In this document: piece after piece, positions 24,657 through 33,244 of the stretch | Layout of the letters: each line of letters opens with the position of its first letter | How positions within the stretch are numbered: position 1 is the first letter of the stretch | Origin: PFJX01 sp031426735 | GTDB taxonomy: Bacteria > Pseudomonadota > Gammaproteobacteria > Burkholderiales > Thiobacillaceae | Assembly: GCA_031426735.1 (NCBI GenBank) | Contig: JASJPK010000064.1 | Span: forward strand, 28,039-92,038 | Reading direction: 5' to 3' | DNA: 64,000 bases | The notes under the pieces: generated by a model | Databases searched by the model: none | What the model was told of the DNA's origin: nothing | What the model saw: the letters and a program-made list of their open reading frames with translations, nothing else | Program-made: the position numbers and the translations under genes

Positions 24657-25529
24657 ATGAAAATCAGTCTCTTATCTATTGGTTTGGCGATGATGTGGAG
24701 CGTTTCCGGAGCGCCGCTTGCCGCCGATGCGCCACCTGCTCAGATCCCGTCGAGTCCTGAAGCGATCGCGGCGACGATGTGGGATTTCACTCGGAACGCC
24801 GACTATCTGAAGGATCCGAAGAAGTTTGTGCCGTGGGCGAATGCGGCCCTTGAGCCCAGTTTCTACACGGGCCTCGGCATGCAGATGTTGGACCCGGGCA
24901 TGTGGGCGACGATGGCCAACAGCATGATGCATCCCAACGCGTATTCCGCCTGGATGCCCTTGATGACCGATCCCAATGTGTACATGAAGTGGCTGGCGGC
25001 GACGATGGATCCCAATTTCTATACCGCACTGCTTTCCCAATTCAGCGATCCGGGCAAGTTGATGCGCTGGGCAATGGCCCCGGCTGACCCGAAATTGCTC
25101 AATCTGGCCTTGCAGAGCGTCAATCCCGCGGTCTATCTGAAGTGGATGATGGCGCCGCTGGATCCGCGCTGGATGCAGGCCATGATTACCCCGATGAATC
25201 CGAATGCCTACCTGGGCTGGATGGGCGCGTCGTTGAATCCGAATTCGTATGGGGATTTGTGGAAAGGTTTCCTGACGCCACCGGCTCCTCCTGCCACGCC
25301 TGCCGCAGCCCCGGCTACGTCCGCCACGCCGCCGACGCCATGGAGTAGCAGCTATGCCGCGCCCTACAACCCGTTCGATCCGAATGCGCTGGCGAAGATG
25401 TTCCAGGTACCGGGATCGCCCGCAGCAACTCCGCCTGTCCTGTTCAACCCGTTCGATCCGAATGCCTGGAGTTCGCTGTGGCAGCAGCCGACCCAGGCTG
25501 CAACGGCCGCGCCGCCGGCACAGCGATGA
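24657..25529 (+). CDS. Exported protein of ~26-residue tandem repeats
   Basis: 290 residues from the ATG at 24657 (AGAGG upstream). A signal peptide (MKISLLSIGLAMMWSVSGAPLAA) is followed by about six repeats of 25-26 residues, each with two DP/NP-x2-Y/W half-units, for example DPNVYMKWLAATM then DPNFYTALLSQFS. The repeats run from about residue 60 to 205. A Pro/Ala/Thr linker (TPPAPPATPAAAP) then leads to two copies of NPFDPNA followed by a hydrophobic pair of residues. Methionine and tryptophan are frequent and there is no cysteine in the mature part. I know no family like this. The upstream region is AT-richer than its surroundings. Confidence 0.65.
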   Translation: MKISLLSIGLAMMWSVSGAPLAADAPPAQIPSSPEAIAATMWDFTRNADYLKDPKKFVPWANAALEPSFYTGLGMQMLDPGMWATMANSMMHPNAYSAWMPLMTDPNVYMKWLAATMDPNFYTALLSQFSDPGKLMRWAMAPADPKLLNLALQSVNPAVYLKWMMAPLDPRWMQAMITPMNPNAYLGWMGASLNPNSYGDLWKGFLTPPAPPATPAAAPATSATPPTPWSSSYAAPYNPFDPNALAKMFQVPGSPAATPPVLFNPFDPNAWSSLWQQPTQAATAAPPAQR

Positions 25530-25545
25530 CAGGCTGAAGCGAAGT

Positions 25546-25611
25546 GTCATCCCGACGCAAGCGAGGGCCTGTTTTTCGATGCAACGGGTTCCCGCCTGCG
25601 CTGGCACGACC
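25546..25611. repeat. Degenerate paired inverted repeat
   Basis: Two arms (about 25546-25572 and 25583-25611) resemble the CGTCA...CAG ends seen at 21214-21288 and 32851-33218 but have drifted (for example GTCATCCCGACGC and GCGCTGGCACGAC). It probably marks an old copy of the same element family. It lies between the repeat-protein gene and the convergent mutS gene. The rest of the 155-base gap (to 25684) holds another small hairpin but no gene. Confidence 0.45.
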
Positions 25612-25684
25612 AAAATCGCACCCGCACCAAGGGTGCGAATGAATTCAAACCTGCAAGTCGTTCAACCCAGCCAAACAGCAATCC

Positions 25685-28243
25685 CTAAAGCAACCGATGC
25701 AAGGCGTATAACGCCTCCAGCGCCTGTTTCGGGCTGAGTTCGTCCGGGTCGATTTCAGCCAGGCGTTCCAATACCGGGCTGGAGGCCGGTTCGGCCGGCG
25801 AGGGCAGCGGCGGCGGGGCGAACAGATCGCCTTGTCCGTCCTGGGTGACTTGCTGGCTTTCCAGTTGCACCAGTTTGCGCCGCGCCGCGTTGATTACAGC
25901 GCCCGGCACGCCGGCCAGTTTGGCGACTTGCAGGCCATAGCTTTGCGAGGCTGGGCCGTCTTCTACCGCATGCAGGAAAGTCAGGCCGGCGGCAGTTTCC
26001 ACCGCGTCGAGATGCACGTTGGCGAGCGTGCGGTATTCCTGGGTCAGTTGCGTCAGCTCGAAATAATGCGTCGCGAACAGCGTGTAGGCGCGGGTTTTCT
26101 CGGCCATGTGGCGGGCCACCGCCCAGGCGATGCTGATGCCGTCGAAGGTAGACGTGCCGCGCCCGATCTCGTCCATCAGGATCAGGCTGTGCTCGGTCGC
26201 GCCGTGCAGGATGCCGGCGGTCTCGGTCATTTCCACCATGAACGTCGAGCGGCCGCCGGCCAGGTCGTCCGACGAGCCGACGCGGGTGAAGATCTGGTCG
26301 ACCGGGCCGATCACGGCCGCTTTCGCAGGTACATAGAGGCCGCAGCAGGCGAGCAGAACGATATGCGCGATCTGCCGCATATAGGTCGATTTGCCGCCCA
26401 TGTTGGGGCCGGTGATCAGCAGCATGCGGCGGGTCGGATCGAGCTGCAGATCGTTCGGGATGAACGCGTCGACGCGGGTTTCCACCACCGGATGGCGGCC
26501 GGCCTGAATCTGGATGCCCCATTGCAGGCTGAATTCGGGCGCGCAGAAGCGGCGTTCGCCGGCAAGCTGGGCGTGGCTGCTCAACACGTCCACTTCGGCG
26601 ACGGCATCGGCCACCTGCTGCAATGCGGCGAGGTGGCCGGCGAGATGGTCGAGCAGGGCGTCGTAGAGCAGTTTTTCCCGCGCCAGCGAGCGTTCGGCGG
26701 CGGACAGGAACTTGTCCTCGAAGGCTTTCAGTTCCGGCGTCAGATAGCGCTCGACGTTCTTCAGCGTCTGCCGGCGGTGATAGTCGGCCGGAATCTTGTC
26801 GGCCTGGGCGCGGCCGACTTCGATGAAGAAGCCGGAAACACGGTTGTATTCGACGCGCAACGTGGCGATGCCGGTGCGCGCCCGTTCACGCGTTTCCATG
26901 TCGAGCAGAAAGCTGCCGCAATCGGATTGCAGCGCGCGCAGTTCGTCGAGTTCGGCATCGAAGCCGTCATTGATGACGCCGCCTTCGCGCAGCACCACGC
27001 CGGGTTCCGGTTTCAGCGCGCGGGTCAGCGTTTCGGTCATCTCGGCCGGGAAGATCAGGCGTTCGATCGGATCGGCCAGATCGGGGCCGGCGCCCAGCAG
27101 TGCGTCCTGCAGAGCGGGCAGGCGCAGCAGGCTGTCGCGCAGACCGGAAAGATCGCGTGGGCGCGCGCTTTTCAACGCGATGCGGGCGGCGATGCGTTCC
27201 AGGTCGGCCATGCCTTTCAACGCTTCGCGCGCGCCGCGTATCGCTTCCGGCGATGCCAGCAACGCGGCAATCGCGGCATGGCGTCGGCGCAGCGTGGCGC
27301 GGTCGCGCAGCGGATGGTGCAGCCAGTGTTTCAGGCGGCGGCTGCCGAGCGAAGTCAGGCAGCGGTCGAGTTCGGAGAACAGCGTCGGCGCGGGGTCGCC
27401 GCGCAAGGTTTCGCTGATTTCCAGCGTGCGCCGCGCGGCGGCGTCGAGCAGCACGTAGGCGCTGTCCTGCTCCAGCGCTAGGCCGGTGATGTGGGGCAGC
27501 GCGGCGCGCTGCGTATGGCGGGCGTATTCCAGGATCAGGCCGGCGGCGGCCTGCAGCGCGGGCTGATCCTCAATGCCGAAGGCGGTCAGATCGTTGACGC
27601 CGAATTGTTCCAGCATCAACCGGCGTCCGCGCTCGGCGTCGAACTGCCAGTCCGCGCGGCGGGTGAGGGCGCATTTCAGGTTGTTCAAGTCGGCGTGAAG
27701 GTAGCCTTCCGGCAGCAGAATTTCGCTCGGGTTCAGCCGCACCAACTCGGCACCCAAACGGTCGGCGGCGATGGTCTTGGCGGCAAAGCGCCCGCTGGAC
27801 AGCGTCAGCCAGGCCAGCGCCAGCGTCTTGCGCTCCGGTTTCAGCGCTAGCATCACAGCATCGCGCTTGTCGTCCAGCAACGCTTCGTCGGTCACCGTGC
27901 CGGGTGTGACGATGCGCATCACCTTGCGCTCCACCGGTCCCTTGCTGGTTTTCGGGTCGCCGACCTGCTCGCAGATCGCCACCGATTCGCCCAGTCGGGA
28001 CAGCTTGGCCAAATACGCCTCCGCCGCGTGATACGGTACGCCGGCCATGCGGATCGGCTGTCCGGCCGAGGCGCCGCGCGTGGTCAGCGTGATGTCGAGC
28101 AGACGTGCGGCCTTTTCCGCGTCGTCATGGAACAACTCGTAGAAGTCGCCCATGCGATAGAACAGCAACATGCCGGGATGTTCGGCCTTGATGCGCAGGT
28201 ACTGCTGCATCATCGGGGTGTGGGGGGCGGAATCGGAGGACAC
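25685..28243 (-). CDS. mutS: DNA mismatch repair protein MutS
   Basis: 852 residues from the GTG at 28243 (MSSDSAPHTPMMQQYLRIKAEHPG), matching the 853-residue E. coli protein; the frame is open 39 codons further but those lie outside the conserved protein. It recognises base mismatches and starts methyl- or nick-directed repair with MutL. The mismatch-binding Phe-x-Glu is in LLFYRMGDFYELF, the Walker A is TGPNMGGKSTYMRQ, the Walker B is ILMDEIGRGTSTFDG, followed by FATHYFELT. The C-terminal tail (DELSPKQALEALYALHRL) is the dimer/tetramer element. It diverges from the cytochrome c gene over a 115-base region. Confidence 0.95.
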   Translation of the reverse strand: MSSDSAPHTPMMQQYLRIKAEHPGMLLFYRMGDFYELFHDDAEKAARLLDITLTTRGASAGQPIRMAGVPYHAAEAYLAKLSRLGESVAICEQVGDPKTSKGPVERKVMRIVTPGTVTDEALLDDKRDAVMLALKPERKTLALAWLTLSSGRFAAKTIAADRLGAELVRLNPSEILLPEGYLHADLNNLKCALTRRADWQFDAERGRRLMLEQFGVNDLTAFGIEDQPALQAAAGLILEYARHTQRAALPHITGLALEQDSAYVLLDAAARRTLEISETLRGDPAPTLFSELDRCLTSLGSRRLKHWLHHPLRDRATLRRRHAAIAALLASPEAIRGAREALKGMADLERIAARIALKSARPRDLSGLRDSLLRLPALQDALLGAGPDLADPIERLIFPAEMTETLTRALKPEPGVVLREGGVINDGFDAELDELRALQSDCGSFLLDMETRERARTGIATLRVEYNRVSGFFIEVGRAQADKIPADYHRRQTLKNVERYLTPELKAFEDKFLSAAERSLAREKLLYDALLDHLAGHLAALQQVADAVAEVDVLSSHAQLAGERRFCAPEFSLQWGIQIQAGRHPVVETRVDAFIPNDLQLDPTRRMLLITGPNMGGKSTYMRQIAHIVLLACCGLYVPAKAAVIGPVDQIFTRVGSSDDLAGGRSTFMVEMTETAGILHGATEHSLILMDEIGRGTSTFDGISIAWAVARHMAEKTRAYTLFATHYFELTQLTQEYRTLANVHLDAVETAAGLTFLHAVEDGPASQSYGLQVAKLAGVPGAVINAARRKLVQLESQQVTQDGQGDLFAPPPLPSPAEPASSPVLERLAEIDPDELSPKQALEALYALHRLL

Positions 28244-28358
28244 GCGGTAGGGGTCGGGAATGAGTTCGCCGGATTCTACTTGCAGGCAGTTCGCCTGCAG
28301 GCGGCATACAATCTTTTGCTTATTTGGATTCAATTGCCTTTTTTCGGGAGACCTTGGC

Positions 28359-29021
28359 ATGCGTTCGCGTACTTTCCGGTTGTTGCTTTGCGCCTTGTCT
28401 GCGCTGATTTCGGCGTCGGCTCAGGCTGCCTATACCTGGGTTCCATCCGCGCCGCCGCAGGAGATCGAGGCGCGCTTGGCTCGGGTTCAGGGCGATGCCG
28501 TTGCGCTCAAGGCAGCCAATGCGGCTGGCAAGCGCGCGGCTTTTTTCTGCGCCAATTGTCATGGCGATACCGGAGTGAGTTCTCTCGACTACATTCCCAA
28601 TCTGGCTGGACAGAATCCGTTCTATCTTCTTACGCAGATCGACAAATTCGGCGATGGCCGGCGCAAGGACGATTTCATGTCCGGCCTGGTCAAGGTGTTG
28701 AAGCCGGAAGAACGTTTCAATATCGCGGTGTTCTATGCCAGCCAGCCGGTACCGCCGACGCCGGCAAAGAATCCGAGTCAAGCAGCGGCGGGCGGCAAAC
28801 ATTTCGCGCGGGCGTGCGTGGGTTGCCACGGCGTCAAGGGGCATGGCACGCGTGAGATTGCGCGTCTGGCCGGGCAGCGCAGCAGTTATCTGGTCACGGC
28901 GCTGAGCAACTACCGCAAAGGCGGCGGCGTGCGTTCGGACCCGCGGATGACCGGGCTGGCGAAGAAGCTGACCGATGCGGAAATTGCCGCCCTGGTCAGT
29001 TATCTGGGTACGTTGCCTTGA
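28359..29021 (+). CDS. Diheme cytochrome c, c4-like
   Basis: 220 residues from the ATG at 28359. The signal peptide is LRLLLCALSALISASAQA-like (MRSRTFRLLLCALSALISA). Two heme-attachment sites, CANCHG and CVGCHG, lie in two related halves, each followed by a distant methionine ligand candidate (DDFMSGLVKVL; DPRMTGLAKKL). That is the layout of cytochrome c4, a periplasmic electron carrier to terminal oxidases, including cbb3. Monocistronic or first of a unit with the following CheZ-like gene (105-base gap). Confidence 0.85.
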   Translation: MRSRTFRLLLCALSALISASAQAAYTWVPSAPPQEIEARLARVQGDAVALKAANAAGKRAAFFCANCHGDTGVSSLDYIPNLAGQNPFYLLTQIDKFGDGRRKDDFMSGLVKVLKPEERFNIAVFYASQPVPPTPAKNPSQAAAGGKHFARACVGCHGVKGHGTREIARLAGQRSSYLVTALSNYRKGGGVRSDPRMTGLAKKLTDAEIAALVSYLGTLP

Positions 29022-29126
29022 GCTTGTGCTAACTGTTGGCCTTTTCAGGCTAAAGATTTCTGACTCGACGCCGATGAGCGCGGAGTAGCGGGCGAGCCGC
29101 AATACCCTATTGCCGAGGAGATATGG

Positions 29127-29696
29127 ATGGATGCCCCCCAGAATTACGCAATGCCGCCTTCTACAGCGGCAAAACCTGACCTGGATTGGAGTCAGGTCAG
29201 GGAAACCATCATGATGTTGAATCTGGCAATCGCGCAGATCGAGATGGCGCTGAAGGAATCGAGCGGTTCGGTCGAAGTACTGACCAACTCTTTTACCGGC
29301 ATGTACGGCAACCTGATGGCGCTGGTGGAAGCGGCGCACGCACTGCCCGATTCGCCGGTTAAACAGTCCATCGAGGAAAGCGGTGTGGTGGTTTCCGGTC
29401 AGATGCAGCATGCCATCGTTGCTTTCCAGTTCTATGACCGCTTATCGCAGCGCTTGTCGCATGCTTGCCGCAGCCTGGATGAACTGACCGGCATCGTGAA
29501 CGATCCCGCGCGACTCTATAACCCGTTTTCCTGGCATGCGCTGCAGCAGAAGATTCGTTCCAAATACACGATGGAAGACGAGAAGCTGATGTTCGACAAG
29601 CTGCTCGAAACCGGCAATGTACAGGCCGCACTGGATGAGTATGTGAACCTCAAGCAGGAAGAGGCCGGCGGTTCTTCGGATATCGAATTGTTCTGA
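29127..29696 (+). CDS. Conserved hypothetical protein, CheZ-reminiscent helices
   Basis: 189 residues, cytoplasmic. Long helices dominate (VRETIMMLNLAIAQIEMALKESSG; VVSGQMQHAIVAFQFYDRLSQRLSHACRSLDEL). The second helix with an FQFYDRLSQR core resembles the Q-phosphatase core of CheZ-like proteins, in which an acidic residue and a distant glutamine act. That is only a likeness; the catalytic residues are not clearly present. The C-terminal part (YTMEDEKLMFDKLLE) is a second helical unit. The ATG has a GAGG site. The stop overlaps the start of the VOC gene (TGATG), so the two are coupled. Possibly a signalling protein. Confidence 0.5.
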   Translation: MDAPQNYAMPPSTAAKPDLDWSQVRETIMMLNLAIAQIEMALKESSGSVEVLTNSFTGMYGNLMALVEAAHALPDSPVKQSIEESGVVVSGQMQHAIVAFQFYDRLSQRLSHACRSLDELTGIVNDPARLYNPFSWHALQQKIRSKYTMEDEKLMFDKLLETGNVQAALDEYVNLKQEEAGGSSDIELF

Positions 29697-30082
29697 TGCG
29701 GGTTGAAGCGCTGGACCATCTGGTCCTGACTGTGGCCGACGTGGAAGCTTCGGCCATTTTTTATGGCCGCGTGCTGGGCATGCAGCGCGTGGTTTTCGGC
29801 GCGGGTCGCGTCGCGCTGCAATTCGGCCGCCAGAAAATCAATCTGCATCCGGCTGCGGCGCCATTGCAACCGCATGCCTTGCGGCCGACGCCGGGCAGTG
29901 CCGATCTCTGTTTCGTGACCGAAACCGCGTTGGCCGATTGGATCGCGCATCTGGCGGCGTGCGGCGTTGCGCTGGAAGCCGGGCCGGTTGCGCGTACCGG
30001 CGCCTTGGGGCCGATGACTTCGCTCTACTTGCGCGACCCGGACGGGAATCTGATCGAAATCGCCCATTACGGGGTGGCGTGA
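29696..30082 (+). CDS. VOC-superfamily (glyoxalase-like) protein
   Basis: 128 residues, two beta-alpha-beta-beta-beta modules typical of the vicinal oxygen chelate fold. ALDHLVLTVADVEASAIFYGRVLGM provides the first metal-ligand histidine, INLHPAAAP the second region, and LYLRDPDGNLIEIAHYG the conserved C-terminal glutamate. Members include glyoxalase I, ring-cleavage dioxygenases and fosfomycin-resistance enzymes. This protein resembles the small stand-alone subgroup, often annotated glyoxalase/virulence-type. Substrate unknown. It sits between the CheZ-reminiscent gene and nudB, overlapping the first and nearly touching the second. Confidence 0.8.
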   Translation: MRVEALDHLVLTVADVEASAIFYGRVLGMQRVVFGAGRVALQFGRQKINLHPAAAPLQPHALRPTPGSADLCFVTETALADWIAHLAACGVALEAGPVARTGALGPMTSLYLRDPDGNLIEIAHYGVA

Positions 30083-30090
30083 GCGGCTCT

Positions 30091-30534
30091 ATGTTCAAGA
30101 TTCCCGTCTCCGTTCTGGTTGTCATCCATACAACGGACCTGCAGGTTTTGCTGATCGAGCGTGCCGATGCGCCCGGTCTCTGGCAATCGGTTACCGGTAG
30201 CCAGGATCCCGGCGAGACGTTGCGCGAAACCGCAATCCGGGAGGTGAGCGAGGAAACCGGTCTGGATGCCGGCGCTTTTCAGTTGACCGACTGGCAGATG
30301 TGCAATCGGTTCGAGATATTTCCGCGCTGGCGGCAGCGCTATGCGCCCGGTGTGACCCACAACAGCGAACATGTGTTCGGTTTGCGCTTGCCGACCAAGC
30401 GTGAGGTCGTACTGGCGGCGCGCGAGCATCTGAATCAGATCTGGTTGCCTTACCGGCAGGCGGCAGACCAATGTTTTTCCTGGAGCAATGCAGCAGCGAT
30501 CAGGCGTTTGCCGGTGATTGCGGTGCCGGCCTGA
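30091..30534 (+). CDS. nudB: Dihydroneopterin triphosphate diphosphatase (Nudix)
   Basis: 147 residues from the ATG at 30091 (MFKIPVSVLVVIHT); a GTG at 30079 overlapping the preceding stop is possible. It removes pyrophosphate from dihydroneopterin triphosphate in folate synthesis. The Nudix box is present as GSQDPGETLRETAIREVSEETGLD. Typical NudB signatures are LLIERADAPGLWQSVTGSQD and WQMCNRFEIFPRWRQRYAPGVTHNSEHVFGL. Cytoplasmic. The convergent comF gene follows after a small palindrome. Confidence 0.9.
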   Translation: MFKIPVSVLVVIHTTDLQVLLIERADAPGLWQSVTGSQDPGETLRETAIREVSEETGLDAGAFQLTDWQMCNRFEIFPRWRQRYAPGVTHNSEHVFGLRLPTKREVVLAAREHLNQIWLPYRQAADQCFSWSNAAAIRRLPVIAVPA

Positions 30535-30585
30535 ATCTTGGCCGCGATGCGCGGGGGTTGCGGCAGAGACATTACCGTCAATCGC

Positions 30586-30611
30586 GGTAGGAGGCGCGCA
30601 AGCAGCCTACC
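30586..30611. terminator. Hairpin between convergent nudB and comF
   Basis: GGTAGG ... CCTACC (30586-30611) folds into a stem between the two convergent genes. It has no strong T-run on either side, so bidirectional termination here is only possible, not shown. Confidence 0.35.
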
Positions 30612-31319
30612 TTACAGCGTGCGCGCCAGCACCCAGGCCTGGACTTCCAGCGCGCCCGCTTTGTGCACCGCGCGCGCCAATTCATTGAGGCTGCTGCCGC
30701 TGGTCATCACGTCGTCGATCAGGCCGACGCGTTTGCCGCTCAGGTCTACATCGCAGGCAAACGCGCCGCGCAGATTGCGTTGCCGGGCTTTCAGGTCGAG
30801 TCCGGCTTGTGCCGGCGTGTCGCGCACGCGCCGGCAGGCGTCGGCCAGCCAGGGAATGCCCAGGCGCGGCGACGAGCGGCGGGCGATTTCCGCGGCCTGA
30901 TTGAAGCCGCGCTGCGCCAGGCGGGCAGGATGCAGCGGCATCGGCAGCAGATAGTCGAGCTGCGTTTCGGTGCCGACGCGGTGCGCCAAGCGCTCGGCGA
31001 AGAATGCGGTCAAGCTGGTTGCGTCGGCGTATTTGCATTGCTGCACCAGTGTATCCAGCGGGAATTCGTAGGCGAATACCGCCTGCGTGCGGGCAAACGC
31101 CGGTGGATGTTTGAGGCAGGCGCCGCATAGTTCGCCGCCCGGGCTGGGCAGCGCACATTGCGGACAGCACGCGGCGGGGAGGGCGGGCAAGTCGGCTGCG
31201 CAACCCGGGCAAAGCAGTTTGCCGGTGACTCGTGCGCCGCACAGAAAACACGCTTGCGGCAGGCATGCCTGCGCAAAGTTTATGCACTTGTTCAGGAATG
31301 AATCGTGTTTGTTTGACAA
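30612..31319 (-). CDS. ComF-family phosphoribosyltransferase-like protein
   Basis: 235 residues if begun at the TTG at 31319 (MSNKHDSFLNK); another TTG at 31373 would add 18 residues. Neither has a strong ribosome site. An N-terminal zinc-binding part holds cysteine pairs (CFLCG, CPGCAADL, CPQCALP, CGACLK). The C-terminal phosphoribosyltransferase domain carries the PRPP-loop VGLIDDVMTSGSSLNELA and LLPMPLHPARLAQRGFNQAAEIAR. ComF proteins support DNA uptake and also occur in non-competent bacteria (GntX-like). The reaction is not known. Divergent from the membrane-protein/bioB unit. Confidence 0.85.
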   Translation of the reverse strand: MSNKHDSFLNKCINFAQACLPQACFLCGARVTGKLLCPGCAADLPALPAACCPQCALPSPGGELCGACLKHPPAFARTQAVFAYEFPLDTLVQQCKYADATSLTAFFAERLAHRVGTETQLDYLLPMPLHPARLAQRGFNQAAEIARRSSPRLGIPWLADACRRVRDTPAQAGLDLKARQRNLRGAFACDVDLSGKRVGLIDDVMTSGSSLNELARAVHKAGALEVQAWVLARTL

Positions 31320-31372
31320 GGTTTGGCCCGTCCCCCACCATCCCGGCTCTTTTTTGCCGGTTATTCGTTTCA

Positions 31373-31831
31373 ATGTCCGAGAAACTGCTCATCACCGCCG
31401 CGTCCTGTCTGCGTAGCGCGCGTTTGTTCAATCTGCTCGCAGTGGCGACCACCTTGCTGTCAGCCAGCCTGTTCGGCATCGGTAATCTGATTGCCGACAA
31501 GAAGCTGGCATTTCTGCCGATGGCGATGTCGCTGCCGCCGATCATGATCTGGCTGGCGGCCTCCATCTTCGTCTATGCCTCGATTGCGCACCACCCCGAT
31601 CTGACCGTGCGCCATTACAACAAGTGGGCCGGCTATCGCTACTACGCGGTGGTCGGCACGTTGACCGTGCTGTCCAACGATCTGGCACATCTGCCGACCG
31701 GCTGGGCCGGCGTCTGGGCCCTGATGCTGCTGACTCTGGTGCCGTGGGCGCTGTATGACGTGTGGAAAGCCGGCAAGGAAGATTGGCGGGATATTGAAGT
31801 TGAGAAAGAAACACACAAGGAAGTGCACTGA
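31373..31831 (+). CDS. Small membrane protein coupled to bioB
   Basis: 152 residues, ATG at 31373. Four hydrophobic stretches (LFNLLAVATTLLSASLFGIG; LPPIMIWLAASIFVYASIA; YYAVVGTLTVLSNDLAHL; GVWALMLLTLVPWALYDVW) suggest four membrane helices. The tail is highly charged (EDWRDIEVEKETHKEVH). I do not recognise a family. Its stop overlaps the bioB start (TGATG), so it is translated in step with biotin synthase. Whether it has a role in biotin metabolism is unknown; BioB chemistry does not require it elsewhere. Confidence 0.6.
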   Translation: MSEKLLITAASCLRSARLFNLLAVATTLLSASLFGIGNLIADKKLAFLPMAMSLPPIMIWLAASIFVYASIAHHPDLTVRHYNKWAGYRYYAVVGTLTVLSNDLAHLPTGWAGVWALMLLTLVPWALYDVWKAGKEDWRDIEVEKETHKEVH

Positions 31832-32844
31832 TGAACGAGATGACTCAACCGGTTACCGCTACGACATCCCGCAAGCGCTGGTCGCAGGCCGAGGTGGAGG
31901 CGCTCTACGCGCTGCCGTTCAATGACCTGATGTTCCAGGCGCAGAGCGTGCACCGGGCGAATTTCGATGCCAACGCGGTGCAGCTTTCGACCCTGCTGTC
32001 GATCAAGACCGGCGGCTGTTCCGAGGATTGCGGTTATTGCTCGCAATCGGCGCGGCACGACACCGGGCTGGAACGGGAGAAACTGCTTGATATCGCCGAA
32101 GTCGTCGCGACGGCAAAGGCGGCCAAGGATGCCGGCGCGACCCGCTTCTGCATGGGCGCGGCGTGGCGCGGCCCGAAGGAAAAGGATCTCGGCGCGGTGA
32201 CAGAAATGGTGCGTGAGGTGAAGGCGCTCGGCCTGGAAACCTGCGTCACCCTGGGCATGCTGAAGCCGGGCCAGGCGGAGCAGTTGAAGGACGCCGGCCT
32301 GGATTATTACAACCACAATCTGGACACCGCTGCCGAGTTCTACGGCGAGGTCATCACCACCCACACCCACGCCGACCGCCTCGATACGCTGGCGCAGGTG
32401 CGCGACGCCGGCATCCATGTCTGCTGCGGTGGCATCGTCGGCATGGGCGAATCGCGCCGGGTGCGCGCCGGCCTGATCCTGGAACTGGCCAATCTCGATC
32501 CGCAGCCGGAGTCGGTGCCGATCAACATGCTGGTGAAAGTGCCGGGCACGCCGCTGGCGGAAGTGGTCGAACAAAGCGGCGAGCTCGATCCCTTGGAGTT
32601 TGTCCGCACCATCGCGGTGGCGCGCATCACCATGCCGGCCTCGCATGTGCGTCTGTCCGCCGGCCGCCAGGAACTGGGCGAGGGCGTGCAGGCCTTGTGT
32701 TTCCTGGCCGGCGCCAATTCGGTGTTCTACGGCGACAAACTGCTCACCACCGGCAACCCGGACGTCAGTTCGGACGCGACCCTGTTCGCCAAACTGGGCC
32801 TGCATACCGAACCGGTGCACGGCCGGCGCTGCGCTGGGCATTAG
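31831..32844 (+). CDS. bioB: Biotin synthase
   Basis: 337 residues. Radical-SAM enzyme that inserts sulfur into dethiobiotin. Cys63, Cys67 and Cys70 (GGCSEDCGYCSQ) form the CxxxCxxC cluster site. Other signatures: FCMGAAWRGPKEKD, TLGMLKPGQAEQLKDAGLDYYNHNLDT, and MLVKVPGTPL. Slightly shorter at the C-terminus than the E. coli enzyme but complete. First of the biotin genes; the following bioF is separated by a GIY-YIG element of about 370 bases. bioA is not in the window. Confidence 0.97.
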   Translation: MNEMTQPVTATTSRKRWSQAEVEALYALPFNDLMFQAQSVHRANFDANAVQLSTLLSIKTGGCSEDCGYCSQSARHDTGLEREKLLDIAEVVATAKAAKDAGATRFCMGAAWRGPKEKDLGAVTEMVREVKALGLETCVTLGMLKPGQAEQLKDAGLDYYNHNLDTAAEFYGEVITTHTHADRLDTLAQVRDAGIHVCCGGIVGMGESRRVRAGLILELANLDPQPESVPINMLVKVPGTPLAEVVEQSGELDPLEFVRTIAVARITMPASHVRLSAGRQELGEGVQALCFLAGANSVFYGDKLLTTGNPDVSSDATLFAKLGLHTEPVHGRRCAGH

Positions 32845-32850
32845 TTATTC

Positions 32851-33218
32851 CGTCATTCCCGCGTATGCGGGAATCCAGCCGTTACACACAAATTGAAATC
32901 GCCCTGCGTATACATGCTTGCCAGTGGTCGAAATGGAACGCTTTACGTTGGCGTGACTTCGGATCTGATTAAGCGTGTTTGGCAACACAAAGAGAATCTC
33001 GCGGAAGGTTTCACGAAAAAATACGATGTCCATATGTTGGTCTGGTTCGAGCAGCACGAGACCATGGATTCAGCCATTTCTCGCGAAAAGGCAATCAAGA
33101 AGTGGAATCGCGTATGGAAACTCAAAACCATCGAATCGACGAACCCAGTATGGCGAGATTTGTATCCGGAGATTTTGTGAGTGTCAGCGACTGGATTCCC
33201 GCATGCGCGGGAATGACG
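32851..33218. mobile_element. GIY-YIG element with 28-bp inverted ends
   Basis: Inverted repeats at 32851-32878 and 33191-33218 match over 28 bases with one mismatch; each is itself a palindromic stem (CGTCATTCCCGCG...CGGGAATCCAG). They enclose exactly one small gene coding for a GIY-YIG nuclease-like protein. The element lies between bioB and bioF, 6 bases past the bioB stop. Solo pairs of the same kind are at 21214-21288 and (degenerate) 25546-25611. Confidence 0.75.
32893..33180 (+). CDS. Small GIY-YIG nuclease-domain protein
   Basis: 95 residues with a TTG start (MKSPCVYMLASGRNGTLYVGVTSDLIKRVWQHKE). The core matches the GIY-YIG fold of the short stand-alone UPF0213 type: VYMLAS (in place of GIY) and LYVGVT (YIG), followed by catalytic-type Arg (LIKRVWQHK) and the late Glu region (AISREKAIKKWNR). 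Known proteins of this size are often found between inverted repeats and are of unproven activity. The gene is the only content of the element at 32851-33218. Confidence 0.85.
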   Translation: MKSPCVYMLASGRNGTLYVGVTSDLIKRVWQHKENLAEGFTKKYDVHMLVWFEQHETMDSAISREKAIKKWNRVWKLKTIESTNPVWRDLYPEIL

Positions 33219-33244
33219 GGCTCATGTAAGCATCCAGTAGCGCC

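Noticed and set aside
25832..27481. 549-codon open frame opposite mutS
   Set aside because: Shadow of the MutS reading frame; no domain and no start signals.
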